Source: an uncultured Thermoanaerobaculia bacterium
GTDB lineage: Bacteria > Acidobacteriota > Thermoanaerobaculia > Multivoradales > Multivoraceae
Direction: 5' to 3'
DNA: 64,000 nt
Assembly: GCA_951812325.1 (NCBI GenBank)
Contig: OX638294.1
Coordinates: 1,838,859 to 1,902,858 of the forward strand
Every line of letters begins with the position of its first letter. Position 1 is the stretch's first letter. The notes under the pieces were generated by a model. The model was not told the origin of the DNA, ran no database searches, and was given only the letters and a program-made list of their open reading frames with translations. Both the position numbers and the translations under genes were made by a program. Positions 53,576-62,869 of this stretch are shown in pieces.

Positions 53576-54397
53576 CTACGGACTCGAGTCCGCGCCCTTG
53601 CGCAGGTGCCCGTACATCAACTCCTCGGCGAACTCGACGCACTTGAACTCCAGGAGCTGCATGTTCGGGTCGATCCGGCGGTAGAGCGGCAGGCTGATCT
53701 TCCAGGGCTCGCGGTAGACGTTCTCGTCCGTGATCGTCGCCTCGTACTGCAGGTGATGGGGGCTCGTTGCGGTCCAGCGCTCCTCGACGTGGATCGCGTC
53801 CGTGTGGTGGTTGCCACTCGAGTCGAACCACGTGTCCGGCACCTGACTGGTCACATCGACCACGAGAGTCTCTCCCTCCCAGCGCCCGCGGGAATGCCCC
53901 ATCCAGGTATCGAAGGGGGCCTCGAAGTCCGGCCGGTTCATGTAGATCACCCGGCTGGCACTCGCGAACTCGTAGGCGATGAGCACGTGATCCGGCGTCT
54001 GAACGATCTGGAAGGGGAACGGCAGGTAGTTGGCGCGAGGGATGCCGGGCATGTAGCACTTGACCACCGGATCGAGTTCCATCCAGTTCTCGCGGTTCTG
54101 GTTCCGCAGCTCCAGGGCGTCCGGCAGGTAGGGGATCTTCCCGCCTTCGACGACGCCGAGGCCAGCCGGCACGGCGCCCAACGCGCCCATCTCGACCACG
54201 GGTCCAGGGCGCGCGGCATGGGCCTCGATGTCCCAGTGGGTCGCGCCCAGCGCCTGCCAGATCCCGTTCAGATCCGGCTTGCCGTCGTGTGTGCGCGGCG
54301 CCGTGTAGCCGGCGCCCTGCGCGACGACAGGCGCCGCCCCCAGGACGATCGCCACCAGGACCGGGACCGCCGTTCGTTCCATGAGACTCCGCTTCAT
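53576..54397 (-). CDS. Secreted protein, distant paralogue of the 14152 family
   Basis: A 273-residue protein from the ATG at 54397 (MKRSLMERTAVPVL, signal VAIVLGAAPVVAQG). PRTHDGKPDLNGIWQALGAT is the 'DGKPDLxGIW' start of the family; later blocks are VQTPDHVLIAYEFASASRVI, GRWEGETLVVDVTSQ and the C-terminal EFAEELMYGHLRKG. The last block differs from the YEYACHEGNY ending of the two other paralogues. Same operon as DUF6152. Unknown function. Confidence 0.8.
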   Translation of the reverse strand: MKRSLMERTAVPVLVAIVLGAAPVVAQGAGYTAPRTHDGKPDLNGIWQALGATHWDIEAHAARPGPVVEMGALGAVPAGLGVVEGGKIPYLPDALELRNQNRENWMELDPVVKCYMPGIPRANYLPFPFQIVQTPDHVLIAYEFASASRVIYMNRPDFEAPFDTWMGHSRGRWEGETLVVDVTSQVPDTWFDSSGNHHTDAIHVEERWTATSPHHLQYEATITDENVYREPWKISLPLYRRIDPNMQLLEFKCVEFAEELMYGHLRKGADSSP

Positions 54398-54494
54398 CGG
54401 ACCATACTCCTGTTCGCCGGAAACAGGGAGGATACCAGCCGCGTCCACCCCCGGCGGTCGGGAGGGCGATTCCACGAGCGTCGCCCGACCGGCG

Positions 54495-56750
54495 TCAGCG
54501 CTGCAGCAGATAGTTCAGCTTGACGATCACCTGCCGGCCCAGGGGCTGCCGGCGGCCGATCGTCGGCGCGGTCCAATTCTCGTTGTACACGACGAACAGG
54601 TCCGACCCCGGGCGGTAGATCCAGTGGAATCGGGCATTCACGCCGAGCAGCTCGTCGGCCGTGTTGTACTGCGCCAACAGGTTCAAGCGCATGTTCGGGT
54701 TCCAGGCCACGTTGATCCGCTGCTGGAACTGATCGAAGCTCAAACCGCCCGCCGAGAGGCTGACTTCCGTGTAGGTCCAGGCGGTCGAGGCCTGGAGCCG
54801 GCGCGACAGCCTGAACGTCACACTGTTCGACGTCGTCAGCCAGTCGCCGTCGAAGAAGCCGCCCCCGAAGGTCAGGTTGTCGTACCAGAAGGCCCGCTTG
54901 CCGCTGGTCGAGAACCCGCCGGCGTAGCCCTGGTTCTCGTACAGCCCCACAGGCGCCACGACGCCGGGTGAGATCTCGAACGGCTCGAACAACTGCTCCT
55001 TGGTCCACCGCGGGCCAAACCACAGGAACTCGCCGCTCTCGGTCGCGAATCCGAGCGGGGAGAGGGAGACGCTCTCGCTCTCCAGTCGGCCGTCGCTGCT
55101 CCGTTCGAAGCGCTGGACGCCGAGGTCGGACCACCAGCTCCGCAGCCCCCACTTCTCGATCCGCGGACGCCATTCCAGGCGCGGGTAGAACATCCGGAAG
55201 TCGGGTCGCAGCAGGAAGCCGACCGTCGGATCGAAGTCCGGCTGCACTTCGACGTAGTCGGCCGAAGCGCTGAGCTCCGGCCCCTGATAGGCGAATCCTG
55301 CGCCCCGGGTCTCGTTGCCCTCCTCTTCGCCCGGGCCGAGCCCAAGATCGCTCTCGGCCCAGAATCCGGAGAACTCGGTGCGTTGCGTCGGTTTCCAATC
55401 GAAATCGAGACCGTAGAGCCGTTCGCCTGCAAGCCCCTCGCGGTCCCGCATCGTGAAGATGCCGCCGACCGTTGACCGCTCGCCGAGGTTCCTGGTCACC
55501 CGGGCCACGCCGTAGGTGGCGCCCGGCACAGCCGCTTCGCCGTCCGCCCCCGGCCCAAGACCGGCGGCGCCGATTCCGAGCACGCCGATGTTCCAGCCCC
55601 CTGCCCTCCCGGTGAGCCGGGCGCCGTAGTCGATCGGCACGGTGCGCCCGTCCTCGATCCCGATCCGGCGAGAAAAGAATGGTTTCATCAGCACCTGGCC
55701 CCAGCCCACGCGGGGCCTGTGCCCGAAGTCGAAGACGCCGGCATTCTCGAGGAAGAAGTCCCGCTTCTCGGGGAAGAACAGGGAAAACCGGGTCAGGTTG
55801 ACCTGCTGCTCGTCGACCTCCACTTCGGCGAAGTCCGTGTTGTAGGTCAGATCGAGAACCAGCGAGCGGGTCAGCCCCCACTTCAGATCGAGCCCACCGT
55901 CCAACTCTTCACTGCTGTCTCCACGGACCCGGTCTTCGTTGCGGCCGCCGACAGCGTAGGGCTTCAGATCGAGTTGACGCGAGGGCCGCAGGCCCCGCAG
56001 ACCCCTCAAGGTCCCGGCCAGCGACACGCGGTAGACCGCAATCTGTCCAGACTGCGACAGGTCGCTGTTGATGCTGGCCTCGAGCGGCAAGGACGCCCAG
56101 TGCGTCTCCTCGTTGCGTCGCCGGATCATTCGCTGGACGTTCAGCCCCCACTCCTCGCCCACGGGATCGAAGCGGAGCGTCGAGACGGGAATCGCGATCT
56201 CCGCTATCCAGCCATCCGCCGTCCGGCGAGCCGCGACCTCCCACACGCCGTCCCAGGCCCAGTTCACGTCCCTCCCTTCATCGGTGAGCAGCGCGTCGGT
56301 GCGCGCCCCGTTCGGATTGGTGACGAAGAGGTAGGCGTTTCGCCCATCATGGAACGTGTCGAGCAGCAACAGGATCGAATCGTCCTGAAACAGGTCGCTG
56401 TCCCGTTCCATCTCCTTCGCCACGATCCTCGCCGGCTCGCGATCGTTCGCCCGCACCCCGACGAACAGCGTGTCGGACGTGTAGACGATGGCGAACTCCG
56501 TCGACTCGCTCGACGGCGCCCCGGTGCGGGGCTGGCGCTGGGTGAAGCCGCCGGCCCACTCGGCCTGAACCCAGGCGGAGTCGGTCAGTTCGCCGTCGAG
56601 ACGAACCGGCTGCTCGATCCCGAGGGCGGACGCCGCCGGTCGGCCCTCGCAGCCCGTGGCGGCAGACGGCGCGAGGAGCGCGGGGCCCGCCAGAGCCGCG
56701 GCACAAAGCAGGGACGGCAGAAACCGCACACGCCCCGATCGCCGGTTCAT
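54495..56750 (-). CDS. DUF5916 protein with N-terminal carbohydrate-binding family 9-like domain
   Basis: A 751-residue protein, paralogue of the one at 37985. Signal FLPSLLCAAALAGPALLAPS. CBM9-like N-terminus: PVRLDGELTDSAWVQAEW and DDSILLLLDTFHDGRNAYLF. DUF5916 blocks: LDLTYNTDFAEVEVDEQQVN, LFFPEKRDFFLENAGVFDFG, MKPFFSRRIGIEDGRTVPID, and the final HWIYRPGSDLFVVYNENW. Its ATG overlaps the stop of the permease gene at 56747 (ATGA), so permease and barrel-like protein are coupled. An envelope function is suggested, but no substrate is known. Confidence 0.88.
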   Translation of the reverse strand: MNRRSGRVRFLPSLLCAAALAGPALLAPSAATGCEGRPAASALGIEQPVRLDGELTDSAWVQAEWAGGFTQRQPRTGAPSSESTEFAIVYTSDTLFVGVRANDREPARIVAKEMERDSDLFQDDSILLLLDTFHDGRNAYLFVTNPNGARTDALLTDEGRDVNWAWDGVWEVAARRTADGWIAEIAIPVSTLRFDPVGEEWGLNVQRMIRRRNEETHWASLPLEASINSDLSQSGQIAVYRVSLAGTLRGLRGLRPSRQLDLKPYAVGGRNEDRVRGDSSEELDGGLDLKWGLTRSLVLDLTYNTDFAEVEVDEQQVNLTRFSLFFPEKRDFFLENAGVFDFGHRPRVGWGQVLMKPFFSRRIGIEDGRTVPIDYGARLTGRAGGWNIGVLGIGAAGLGPGADGEAAVPGATYGVARVTRNLGERSTVGGIFTMRDREGLAGERLYGLDFDWKPTQRTEFSGFWAESDLGLGPGEEEGNETRGAGFAYQGPELSASADYVEVQPDFDPTVGFLLRPDFRMFYPRLEWRPRIEKWGLRSWWSDLGVQRFERSSDGRLESESVSLSPLGFATESGEFLWFGPRWTKEQLFEPFEISPGVVAPVGLYENQGYAGGFSTSGKRAFWYDNLTFGGGFFDGDWLTTSNSVTFRLSRRLQASTAWTYTEVSLSAGGLSFDQFQQRINVAWNPNMRLNLLAQYNTADELLGVNARFHWIYRPGSDLFVVYNENWTAPTIGRRQPLGRQVIVKLNYLLQR

Positions 56751-58360
56751 CCGGCGAGCCCCGGCGCGCGGTCCTCTTCCCGGCGATCCGCCAGAGAGTC
56801 GAGGATCCTGTGCGGGTCGGCTCGCGCCACGCGGTCAGCCGCACGGGCGAGCAGGACGCCGAGCGCCAGGGCGCAGAGAATCAGCGCAAGCCCTCCGACA
56901 ACGGCCACCGGCGGTCCCCAGGAAACGTCCCCAGCCAGGGACTCGAGCAGGAACGGGGTTCCGACAGCGACTCCGAAGAAGCAGACCGCCGCGCCAAACC
57001 CGCCCGGGGCGGACGGGAGCTTCATGGAATAGGGCCCGAGGTCCACCGCATACGGCCAGCGGACGGACGAGTACGCCCCGAAGCCGTAGCCGCCGATCAG
57101 GATGCCCACGGGAAGCGCCAGCCACAAGGCGAACGTCCCCCACCCCGGCCAACCCACCCGCTGCCATGCCCAGGCCACGGCGACGCCGAAGATGAGGGCG
57201 GGAAAGAGCGTCAGGCTCTTTCCGGCGGCCGTCGCCAGGTCGACCAGGCGCACAGGCAGGAGAAACCGCTCGCCGATCGAGCGGTGCGCCGCTCCGTAGA
57301 CGTTGTTGCGGAGGCCGAGCAGGAAGCCGGTGATGAGGAGTGCCTGCACGATGCCCAGGAGACGGCCCGTCTGCACCAGCGGCGCCAGAAAGACACCGAG
57401 CACCAGAATGCCGCGGACCCACGTCAGCCTCATCGCCGAGTCGAACTCGATCAGGGCCAGACAAGTCGAGGGTCCAAGACGCCTCGCCCGGCGCAGAATC
57501 CGCGCGAGCGGCAGATGGACTCCCGCGACATCGCCCCGTCGCGTCGACGGGACGTAGCTCTCCTTCCTGAGAATCCGGTACTCGACCAGCATGCAGCCGG
57601 CAGCGGCCAGGCACAACGCGACCAGCCGCGCGAGGTTCACGCCGAGGTCCCGAGGCGCTTCGAAGATCGCGGCCAACAGGCCGCCCGGCAGGTAGCCGGC
57701 GGCCGTCAGTACCCGCGACTCTCGCACCTGGTCGGCGATCAGTTCGACGACCGGCTGCTCCGTCAGATCGAGAGCCCGGTCCTTCATCACGGGCTCGACG
57801 GCGAACGCAGCCGCCAGCGCCAGGACCAGCAGTGCGGCCGTCGTCATCCACCTCGCCGTGAGGTGGTCAAGCTTCAGCAGGACGAGGGCGACGAGGCGAC
57901 CGAGCAGGACGACCAGGGCGGTCGTCGCGAGCAAGGCAACGGCGGCACTCGAAGGGCCTGCCGTCCGGGCGACGAGGAGGTAGAGGATCGACGGGCCGAA
58001 CAACGCAAGCCAGGGCCCGGTCAGCCCGGCGCCGACCCGCAGCGCGTAGAGCGTCCTGAACTGGACCGGCAATGCCAGCAGCCCCCGGAAATCGAAGTGA
58101 CGAGACATCTCGAGCCGGCCGACGATGGTCATGACCAGCCACGCCAGAACTCCCAGCGCCGCCAGGAGATTCAGCAGGTTCCGGCGCAGCCGCTCGTCCT
58201 GCAGTTCGAGAGTCGCCGCCACGCCGGACGCCACGAGCAGGCCGACGAACAGGAAGGAACCGGCCAATACCAGCCGGCCGAGGCGCTCCTTAGAACCCCG
58301 CCGCCAGTTGTCGCGCAACAGGACCGGCAACAGCGCCCGGCACTCGCCCACCAAGACCAT
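56747..58360 (-). CDS. ABC-2-type permease-like membrane protein (paralogue of 48265)
   Basis: A 537-residue polytopic protein, identical in length to the permease of the peptide cluster and with the same two-half layout of about twelve helices (for example LVLAGSFLFVGLLVASGVAATL, LLTTALVVLLGRLVAL-like stretches, LYALRVGAGLTGPWLALFGP after the cytoplasmic loop FRGLLALPVQF). The central charged region (RILRKESYVPSTRRGDVAG, then ILRRARRLGP) corresponds to LLLRSYLERPGGDRRT and TLRRGNRLTP in the paralogue. No ATPase gene adjoins it. It is coupled instead to DUF5916. Confidence 0.7.
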   Translation of the reverse strand: MVLVGECRALLPVLLRDNWRRGSKERLGRLVLAGSFLFVGLLVASGVAATLELQDERLRRNLLNLLAALGVLAWLVMTIVGRLEMSRHFDFRGLLALPVQFRTLYALRVGAGLTGPWLALFGPSILYLLVARTAGPSSAAVALLATTALVVLLGRLVALVLLKLDHLTARWMTTAALLVLALAAAFAVEPVMKDRALDLTEQPVVELIADQVRESRVLTAAGYLPGGLLAAIFEAPRDLGVNLARLVALCLAAAGCMLVEYRILRKESYVPSTRRGDVAGVHLPLARILRRARRLGPSTCLALIEFDSAMRLTWVRGILVLGVFLAPLVQTGRLLGIVQALLITGFLLGLRNNVYGAAHRSIGERFLLPVRLVDLATAAGKSLTLFPALIFGVAVAWAWQRVGWPGWGTFALWLALPVGILIGGYGFGAYSSVRWPYAVDLGPYSMKLPSAPGGFGAAVCFFGVAVGTPFLLESLAGDVSWGPPVAVVGGLALILCALALGVLLARAADRVARADPHRILDSLADRREEDRAPGLAG

Positions 58361-58548
58361 CGGGCGATCTTAGCCGCGCCCGACCGGACCCCCGGCCGGC
58401 TGTCAAGGACGTTTTCCACGCCGGCCACCTGACCGTCGGCAAGCCGCCTCCGACCGCCGGGCGCGATACGCTGGAGCGTCCAAACCGGCAACGAGGGCGG
58501 CGCCCGGCGAAGACGCCGCCGGCGCCGATGGACCGCAGGAGACATACC

Positions 58549-59586
58549 ATGTCCGCACGCATGTTGTTGATCGCCTTGGGCTGCGCCGGCGCAGCCGGAA
58601 TCCTCGGCGCCGCCGGCGACAACAAGACCTCCGACACGATGGCCTCGGCCGCGAACAACCTGCTCGCGTCGCTCAACGCCGACCAGCGCGCAACCCTGAT
58701 GCTCGATTTCACTGATGCCGAGAGGGTCGACTGGCACTTCATTCCCAAGGAGCGCAAGGGACTGTCGATGCTCGACATGAGCCCGGACCAGCACCACCTG
58801 CTCCACGCCCTGCTCAGCGCCTCGCTAAGCCGAACGGGATACGGCAAGACGACGACCGTGATGAGTCTGGAGACCGTGCTCCGCAGGATCGAAGAAGCGG
58901 CGGGAGCAAACCCCTTCACGGCGATGCGCGACCCGCTCCGCTACCACGTGACGTTCTTCGGCGAACCGAGCGAAGGCGGCGATTGGGGGTGGAGCTTCGA
59001 GGGACACCACGTGTCGCTCAACTTCACCGTCGTCGCCGGCGAGGCGACGGCGTCCACGCCCCTCTTCCTGGGCGCCAACCCGCACCGTGTGCCGAGCGGG
59101 CCGCGCGAAGGCCTGCGAGCCCTCGGGCGCGAGGAGGACCTCGCCCGGGCGTTGCTCGAGTCTCTGGACGAAGAGCAGCGCAAGAAGGCCGTCATCGGCG
59201 ACGAGGCGCCGCGTGACATCTTCAGCTCGAACCAGCCGCGGCTCGAGCGCCAGGCGCCCAGGGGCGTACCGGCAAGCGCGCTCAACCCCGAGCAACGGGA
59301 GCTGCTCGACGCCCTGATCGAGGAGTACGCCGGCAACGTGCCGCCCGACCTCGCCCACAGGCGTCGCGCCCAGGTCAAGGCGGCCGGCAACGGGGTCCAC
59401 TTCGCCTGGATGGGCCCCGCCGAGGTCGGCGCTCCGCACTACTACCGCGTCCAGGCGCCGGACTTCGTCATCGAGTACGACAACGTTCAGAACGCCGCCA
59501 ACCACAGCCACACGGTCTGGCGGGACTTCGACGGCGATTTCGGTCGCGACCTCCTGGCCGAGCACCACCGCGAATACGAGCACTGA
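58549..59586 (+). CDS. DUF3500 family secreted protein
   Basis: A 345-residue protein from ATG 58549 (CAGGAGA nine bases upstream, better placed than the in-frame ATG at 58528). Signal MLLIALGCAGAAGILGAAG. DUF3500 blocks: LNADQRATLMLDFTDAERVD, WHFIPKERKGLSMLDMSPDQ, GKTTTVMSLETVL, YHVTFFGEP then WGWSFEGHHVSLNFTVV, TPLFLGANPHRVPSG, and the C-terminal YYRVQAPDFVIEYDNVQN and HTVWRDFDGDFGRDLLAEHH. The family is regularly found with secreted hydrolases; the activity is unknown. Confidence 0.9.
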   Translation: MSARMLLIALGCAGAAGILGAAGDNKTSDTMASAANNLLASLNADQRATLMLDFTDAERVDWHFIPKERKGLSMLDMSPDQHHLLHALLSASLSRTGYGKTTTVMSLETVLRRIEEAAGANPFTAMRDPLRYHVTFFGEPSEGGDWGWSFEGHHVSLNFTVVAGEATASTPLFLGANPHRVPSGPREGLRALGREEDLARALLESLDEEQRKKAVIGDEAPRDIFSSNQPRLERQAPRGVPASALNPEQRELLDALIEEYAGNVPPDLAHRRRAQVKAAGNGVHFAWMGPAEVGAPHYYRVQAPDFVIEYDNVQNAANHSHTVWRDFDGDFGRDLLAEHHREYEH

Positions 59587-59755
59587 ACAGAACCATTCCA
59601 AAGTCGAGCCCTCCACGCTGGGCGCGGGCGGGAGGCCTTCATTCCGAGGGTCGAGAGCCGTGCCGGCGCCGAAATGCCGATTCCGGAGTGGTTTCCTCAC
59701 ATCGGTCACCGAAGTTCCCGACTTGGGAACGGCCCTGACGAGCACTGACGAGACG

Positions 59756-59869
59756 GCTGCGGAACCGGCACTTCCGTTGCCAGGGTTGCGCCTTCTCCGC
59801 TCCCTGGACCGCGCCCCTCGTGAAAGCCGCGTGCTGCGGAACCGGCACTTCCGTTGCTAGGGTTGCGCC
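59756..59869 (+). repeat. 37-bp direct repeat upstream of the amidohydrolase
   Basis: GCTGCGGAACCGGCACTTCC onward is present at 59756-59792 and 59833-59869 with one mismatch, 77 bp apart. Each unit contains the small dyad CGGAA / TTCCG. GTTCCC / GGGAAC forms a further hairpin near 59715. They lie between DUF3500 and the amidohydrolase; no gene is seen in 59587-59892. Confidence 0.9.
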
Positions 59870-59892
59870 CCCAAACGACGCAGGAGGCGCCC

Positions 59893-60915
59893 ATGTCCGC
59901 ACCCAAGCCCGGCACGGCCGGGTGGCTTGCCCAGGTCCAGGAAGAAACCGTCGACCCATCCCGCAGGATCGTCGATCCACACCACCATCTCTGGCGGCGG
60001 CCCACCGGCGACTATCTGCTCGACGATCTGTGGGGCGACACGGAAGCGGTTGGCGCCGACAAGGAGAGTCACAACGTCGAGAAGACCGTCTTCGTCGAGT
60101 GCCGCGCCTGCTACCGCGAGGACGGTCCGGAGCACCTGCGCTGCATCGGCGAGACGGAGTTCGTGGCCGAGGTCGCGGCCGCCTCGGCCGAGGGCGACGG
60201 AGCGACCATTGCCGGCATCGTCAGCCACGCGAATCTCACCCTGGGCGAAGACGTCGCGGAAGTGCTCGACGCGCACGAGGAAGCCGGCAACGGACTGTTT
60301 CGCGGCATCCGTCACAGCGGCGCGCGCGACCCGAACCCCGAACACCTGCGCATCGCGGGTCGGGCGCCCGAAGGCCTTTATGCCCGCGACGACTTCCGCC
60401 GCGGAATGGAGGTGCTGGGCGAGCGCGGCCTGACCTTCGACACCTGGCACTACCACCACCAGAACCGCGACTTCGCGGCACTGGCGCGCGCCGTGCCGGA
60501 GACGACGATGGTCCTCGACCACTTCGGCACCCCACTGGGCGTCGGTCCCTACGCGGACAGGCGCGAGGAGATCTTCGAGGCCTGGAAGCAGGACATCGCC
60601 GAGATCGCGGAATGCCCCAACGTGGTCGCCAAGATCGGCGGCCTGGCGATGCCCGACAACGGCTTCGGCTGGAGCGAGCGCGCCACCCCCGCGACTTCGG
60701 ACGAACTCGTCGCAGCCCAGCGCCGCTACTACCTGCACACGATCGACTGCTTCGGCCCAAAGCGGTGCATGTTCGAGAGCAACTTCCCGGTCGACAAGCT
60801 CTCGATCCCGTACCACGCCCTCTACAACGCTCTCAAGAAGATTGCCGCCGAGTTCTCCGACGACGAGCAGGACGCAATGTTCTACCGCACCGCGGAGCGG
60901 GTCTACACCTTGTGA
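59893..60915 (+). CDS. Amidohydrolase-2 family (TIM-barrel) metal-dependent hydrolase
   Basis: A 340-residue protein from ATG 59893 (CAGGAGG upstream; an in-frame ATG at 59854 is less good). The metal motif DPHHHLW at 28-34 (His30/His32), then FVECRACYREDGPEHL, HANLTLGEDVAEVL, GLFRGIRHS, TFDTWHYHHQNRDF, MVLDHFGTPLGVGPY, and CMFESNFPVDKLSI with the catalytic-type acid near the end. The amidohydrolase-2 family includes lactonases and decarboxylases of aromatic or sugar acids. No signal peptide, so it is cytoplasmic. Downstream is an acyl-CoA dehydrogenase on the other strand. Confidence 0.85.
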   Translation: MSAPKPGTAGWLAQVQEETVDPSRRIVDPHHHLWRRPTGDYLLDDLWGDTEAVGADKESHNVEKTVFVECRACYREDGPEHLRCIGETEFVAEVAAASAEGDGATIAGIVSHANLTLGEDVAEVLDAHEEAGNGLFRGIRHSGARDPNPEHLRIAGRAPEGLYARDDFRRGMEVLGERGLTFDTWHYHHQNRDFAALARAVPETTMVLDHFGTPLGVGPYADRREEIFEAWKQDIAEIAECPNVVAKIGGLAMPDNGFGWSERATPATSDELVAAQRRYYLHTIDCFGPKRCMFESNFPVDKLSIPYHALYNALKKIAAEFSDDEQDAMFYRTAERVYTL

Positions 60916-61069
60916 GGTTGCGGCGTCAGGCTGCCGTCCGCGGCCTGCTGGCCGCGGCGTCAGTCTGGAGTCAGGTCCAGGAGCCGGCGCCCGCCCGGCC
61001 AGAACGCCACGCAGACGCCCTCCAGCCTGGGCGAGCGCCACAGGGCCGACACGCCGACGCGCTTCCGAC

Positions 61070-62344
61070 CTAGTTCGCCGCGCTCTCCTCCGTGTGTCGC
61101 CGCAGCTCGGCGCGGCCGACGACGAGGTGATGGACCTCGTCCGGGCCGTCCGCGATGCGGAGCGTCCGCTGGCCGGTGTACATGTCGGCGAGCGGCGTCC
61201 ACTGGGAGACGCCGGTGGCGCCGTGCATCTGGATCGCCTGGTCGATGATCTGGCAGGTGCGCTCCGGGACCATCGCCTTGACGGCATGGACCCACACCCG
61301 CGCTTCGCGGTTGCCGAGCACGTCCATCGCCTTGGCGGCGCGCAGAACCATGAGACGCATCGCCTCGATGTCGATGCGGGCGCGCGACACGACCTCGATG
61401 TTCTTGCCGAGCTGGATGATCGGCCGGCCGAAGGCCTCGCGGGACATGCCGCGCTCGACCATCAGGTCGAGCGCCCTCTCGGCCTGACCCACCGACCGCA
61501 TGCAGTGGTGGATGCGGCCCGGACCCAGGCGGAGCTGGGAGATCTCGAAACCGCGGCCCTCGCCCAGCAGGATGTTCTCCTTCGGCACGCGGACGTTGTC
61601 GAGCTTGATGTGCATGTGGCCGTGCGGCGCGTGGTCGTGCCCGAAGACCTTCATCGGACCGAGGACGTTCACGCCCGGGGTGTCCATCGGTACCAGGATC
61701 TGGGACTGCTGCCGGTGGGCCGGCCCACCCGGGCTGGTCTTCACCATGCAGATCATGATCTTGCAGCGCGGGTCGCCGGCGCCGGAGATGTAGTACTTCT
61801 CGCCTTCGATCACCCACTCGTCGCCGTCCAGCGTGGCGCGGGTGCCGATGTTCTTCGCGTCGGACGAAGCCAGGTTCGGCTCGGTCATGCCGAAGCAGGA
61901 GCGGATCTCGCCGTTCAGCAGCGGAACCAGCCACTTCTCCTTCTGCTCCTCCGTGCCGACGCGCTCCAGCACCTCCATGTTGCCGGTGTCCGGCGCGCTG
62001 CAGTTCATGCACTGCGAGGCCAGCGGGTTCTTGCCCAGTTCCTGGGCGATGTAGGCATAGTCGAGGTTCTTCAGCCCCTCGCCTGTTTCCGCGTCCGGCA
62101 GAAAGAAGTTCCAGAGGCCCATCTCCCTGGCCTTCGCCTTGGCGCCGTCAAGCAGCTCCAGCTGCCCCTCGCCGTAGCTCCAGCGCTCTTCCCGGCCTTC
62201 CCCGCGCCGGTAGTACTCCTCGGTGATCGGCTCGACGTAGTCGGCCATGAAGTTCTTGACCTTGGTCAGCAGCGGCTTCGCCGCCTCGGACATCGAAAGG
62301 TCGTACAACTCGGCGTCGATGCCGAACGGGTCCAGATCGGGCAT
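61070..62344 (-). CDS. Acyl-CoA dehydrogenase
   Basis: A 424-residue protein from ATG 62344 with AGAAGGAG upstream. FAD/acyl-CoA blocks: ETGEGLKNLDYAYIAQELGK, CFGMTEPNLASSDAKNI (the usual M-T-E-P strand), DGDEWVIEGEKYYISGAGD, GPGRIHHCMRSVGQAERAL, RMSREAFG-like SREAFGRPI, QIIDQAIQMHGATGVSQW and TLRIADGPDEVHH. The ACAD10/11-like or long-chain group (~410-430 residues) fits best in length. It oxidises an acyl-CoA to the 2,3-enoyl-CoA; chain length is undetermined. A single gene, facing away from the receptor gene. Confidence 0.9.
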   Translation of the reverse strand: MPDLDPFGIDAELYDLSMSEAAKPLLTKVKNFMADYVEPITEEYYRRGEGREERWSYGEGQLELLDGAKAKAREMGLWNFFLPDAETGEGLKNLDYAYIAQELGKNPLASQCMNCSAPDTGNMEVLERVGTEEQKEKWLVPLLNGEIRSCFGMTEPNLASSDAKNIGTRATLDGDEWVIEGEKYYISGAGDPRCKIMICMVKTSPGGPAHRQQSQILVPMDTPGVNVLGPMKVFGHDHAPHGHMHIKLDNVRVPKENILLGEGRGFEISQLRLGPGRIHHCMRSVGQAERALDLMVERGMSREAFGRPIIQLGKNIEVVSRARIDIEAMRLMVLRAAKAMDVLGNREARVWVHAVKAMVPERTCQIIDQAIQMHGATGVSQWTPLADMYTGQRTLRIADGPDEVHHLVVGRAELRRHTEESAAN

Positions 62345-62398
62345 GGCTCGCTTGCTCCTTCTCCCAGAACAGGGCTCGTGATTTGAAGCCGCGAACCT

Positions 62399-62524
62399 AT
62401 CGCAGCCAGCCGGAGGACGCCAGACTCCGGGCGCCGTGGAGGCGCCGTGGAGGCGCCGCGGAGCGCCGGCGCCGGAATCGGCGCCCGCGACCGACACATC
62501 GCAGCCAACCGGAGGACGCCGGAC
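62399..62524. repeat. Direct repeats and 11-bp tandem repeats upstream of the acyl-CoA dehydrogenase
   Basis: ATCGCAGCCAGCCGGAGGAC at 62399 recurs at 62498 (about 27 bp, two or three mismatches, offset 99). Between them are three 11-bp units GGCGCCGTGGA (62430-62462). The rest of 62345-62812 contains no gene that I can support. Confidence 0.8.
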
Positions 62525-62812
62525 GCTGATTCAGGCCCCGGGCGCCGCCATCGGCGCCGAGGACTTCGACATCGATCGCCTCCGCTCCGACCGCAGCGGT
62601 GCGCCAGGTTGGCAGCGGTCGCTTCAAGAACCGGAATCGGAGAACCGATTCCCGGATCCGCCGGATCCAGCGATCTGCAGCAGATCCTCCAAGACGGTGA
62701 ATCGACGGTCCGGGCTCGCGCGTGACATCCGGCGCCCGGATTCGAGGAACGACGCGCAGGAACAACACCAAACAGCATGTTCGGGTGCTTGTCAGACTCT
62801 CGCGACCAAGGC

Positions 62813-62829
62813 TGGCATACGCCTTGCTT
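62813..62829 (+). promoter_or_regulatory. Sigma-54 promoter for the TonB-dependent receptor
   Basis: TGGCATACGCCTTGCTT agrees with the RpoN consensus TGGCAYRNNNNTTGCWT at every fixed base, with GG and GC exactly ten bases apart. Predicted start of transcription is near 62839, about 30 bp before the GTG. Confidence 0.75.
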
Positions 62830-62869
62830 GGACTGTCTCGTGCCCCACCAGCAAGGGGGACCTTCCGTC

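Noticed and set aside
54394..55881. 495-codon alternative minus-strand frame inside the DUF5916 gene
   Set aside because: Same strand but shifted frame; the DUF5916 frame has all family blocks and this one has none.
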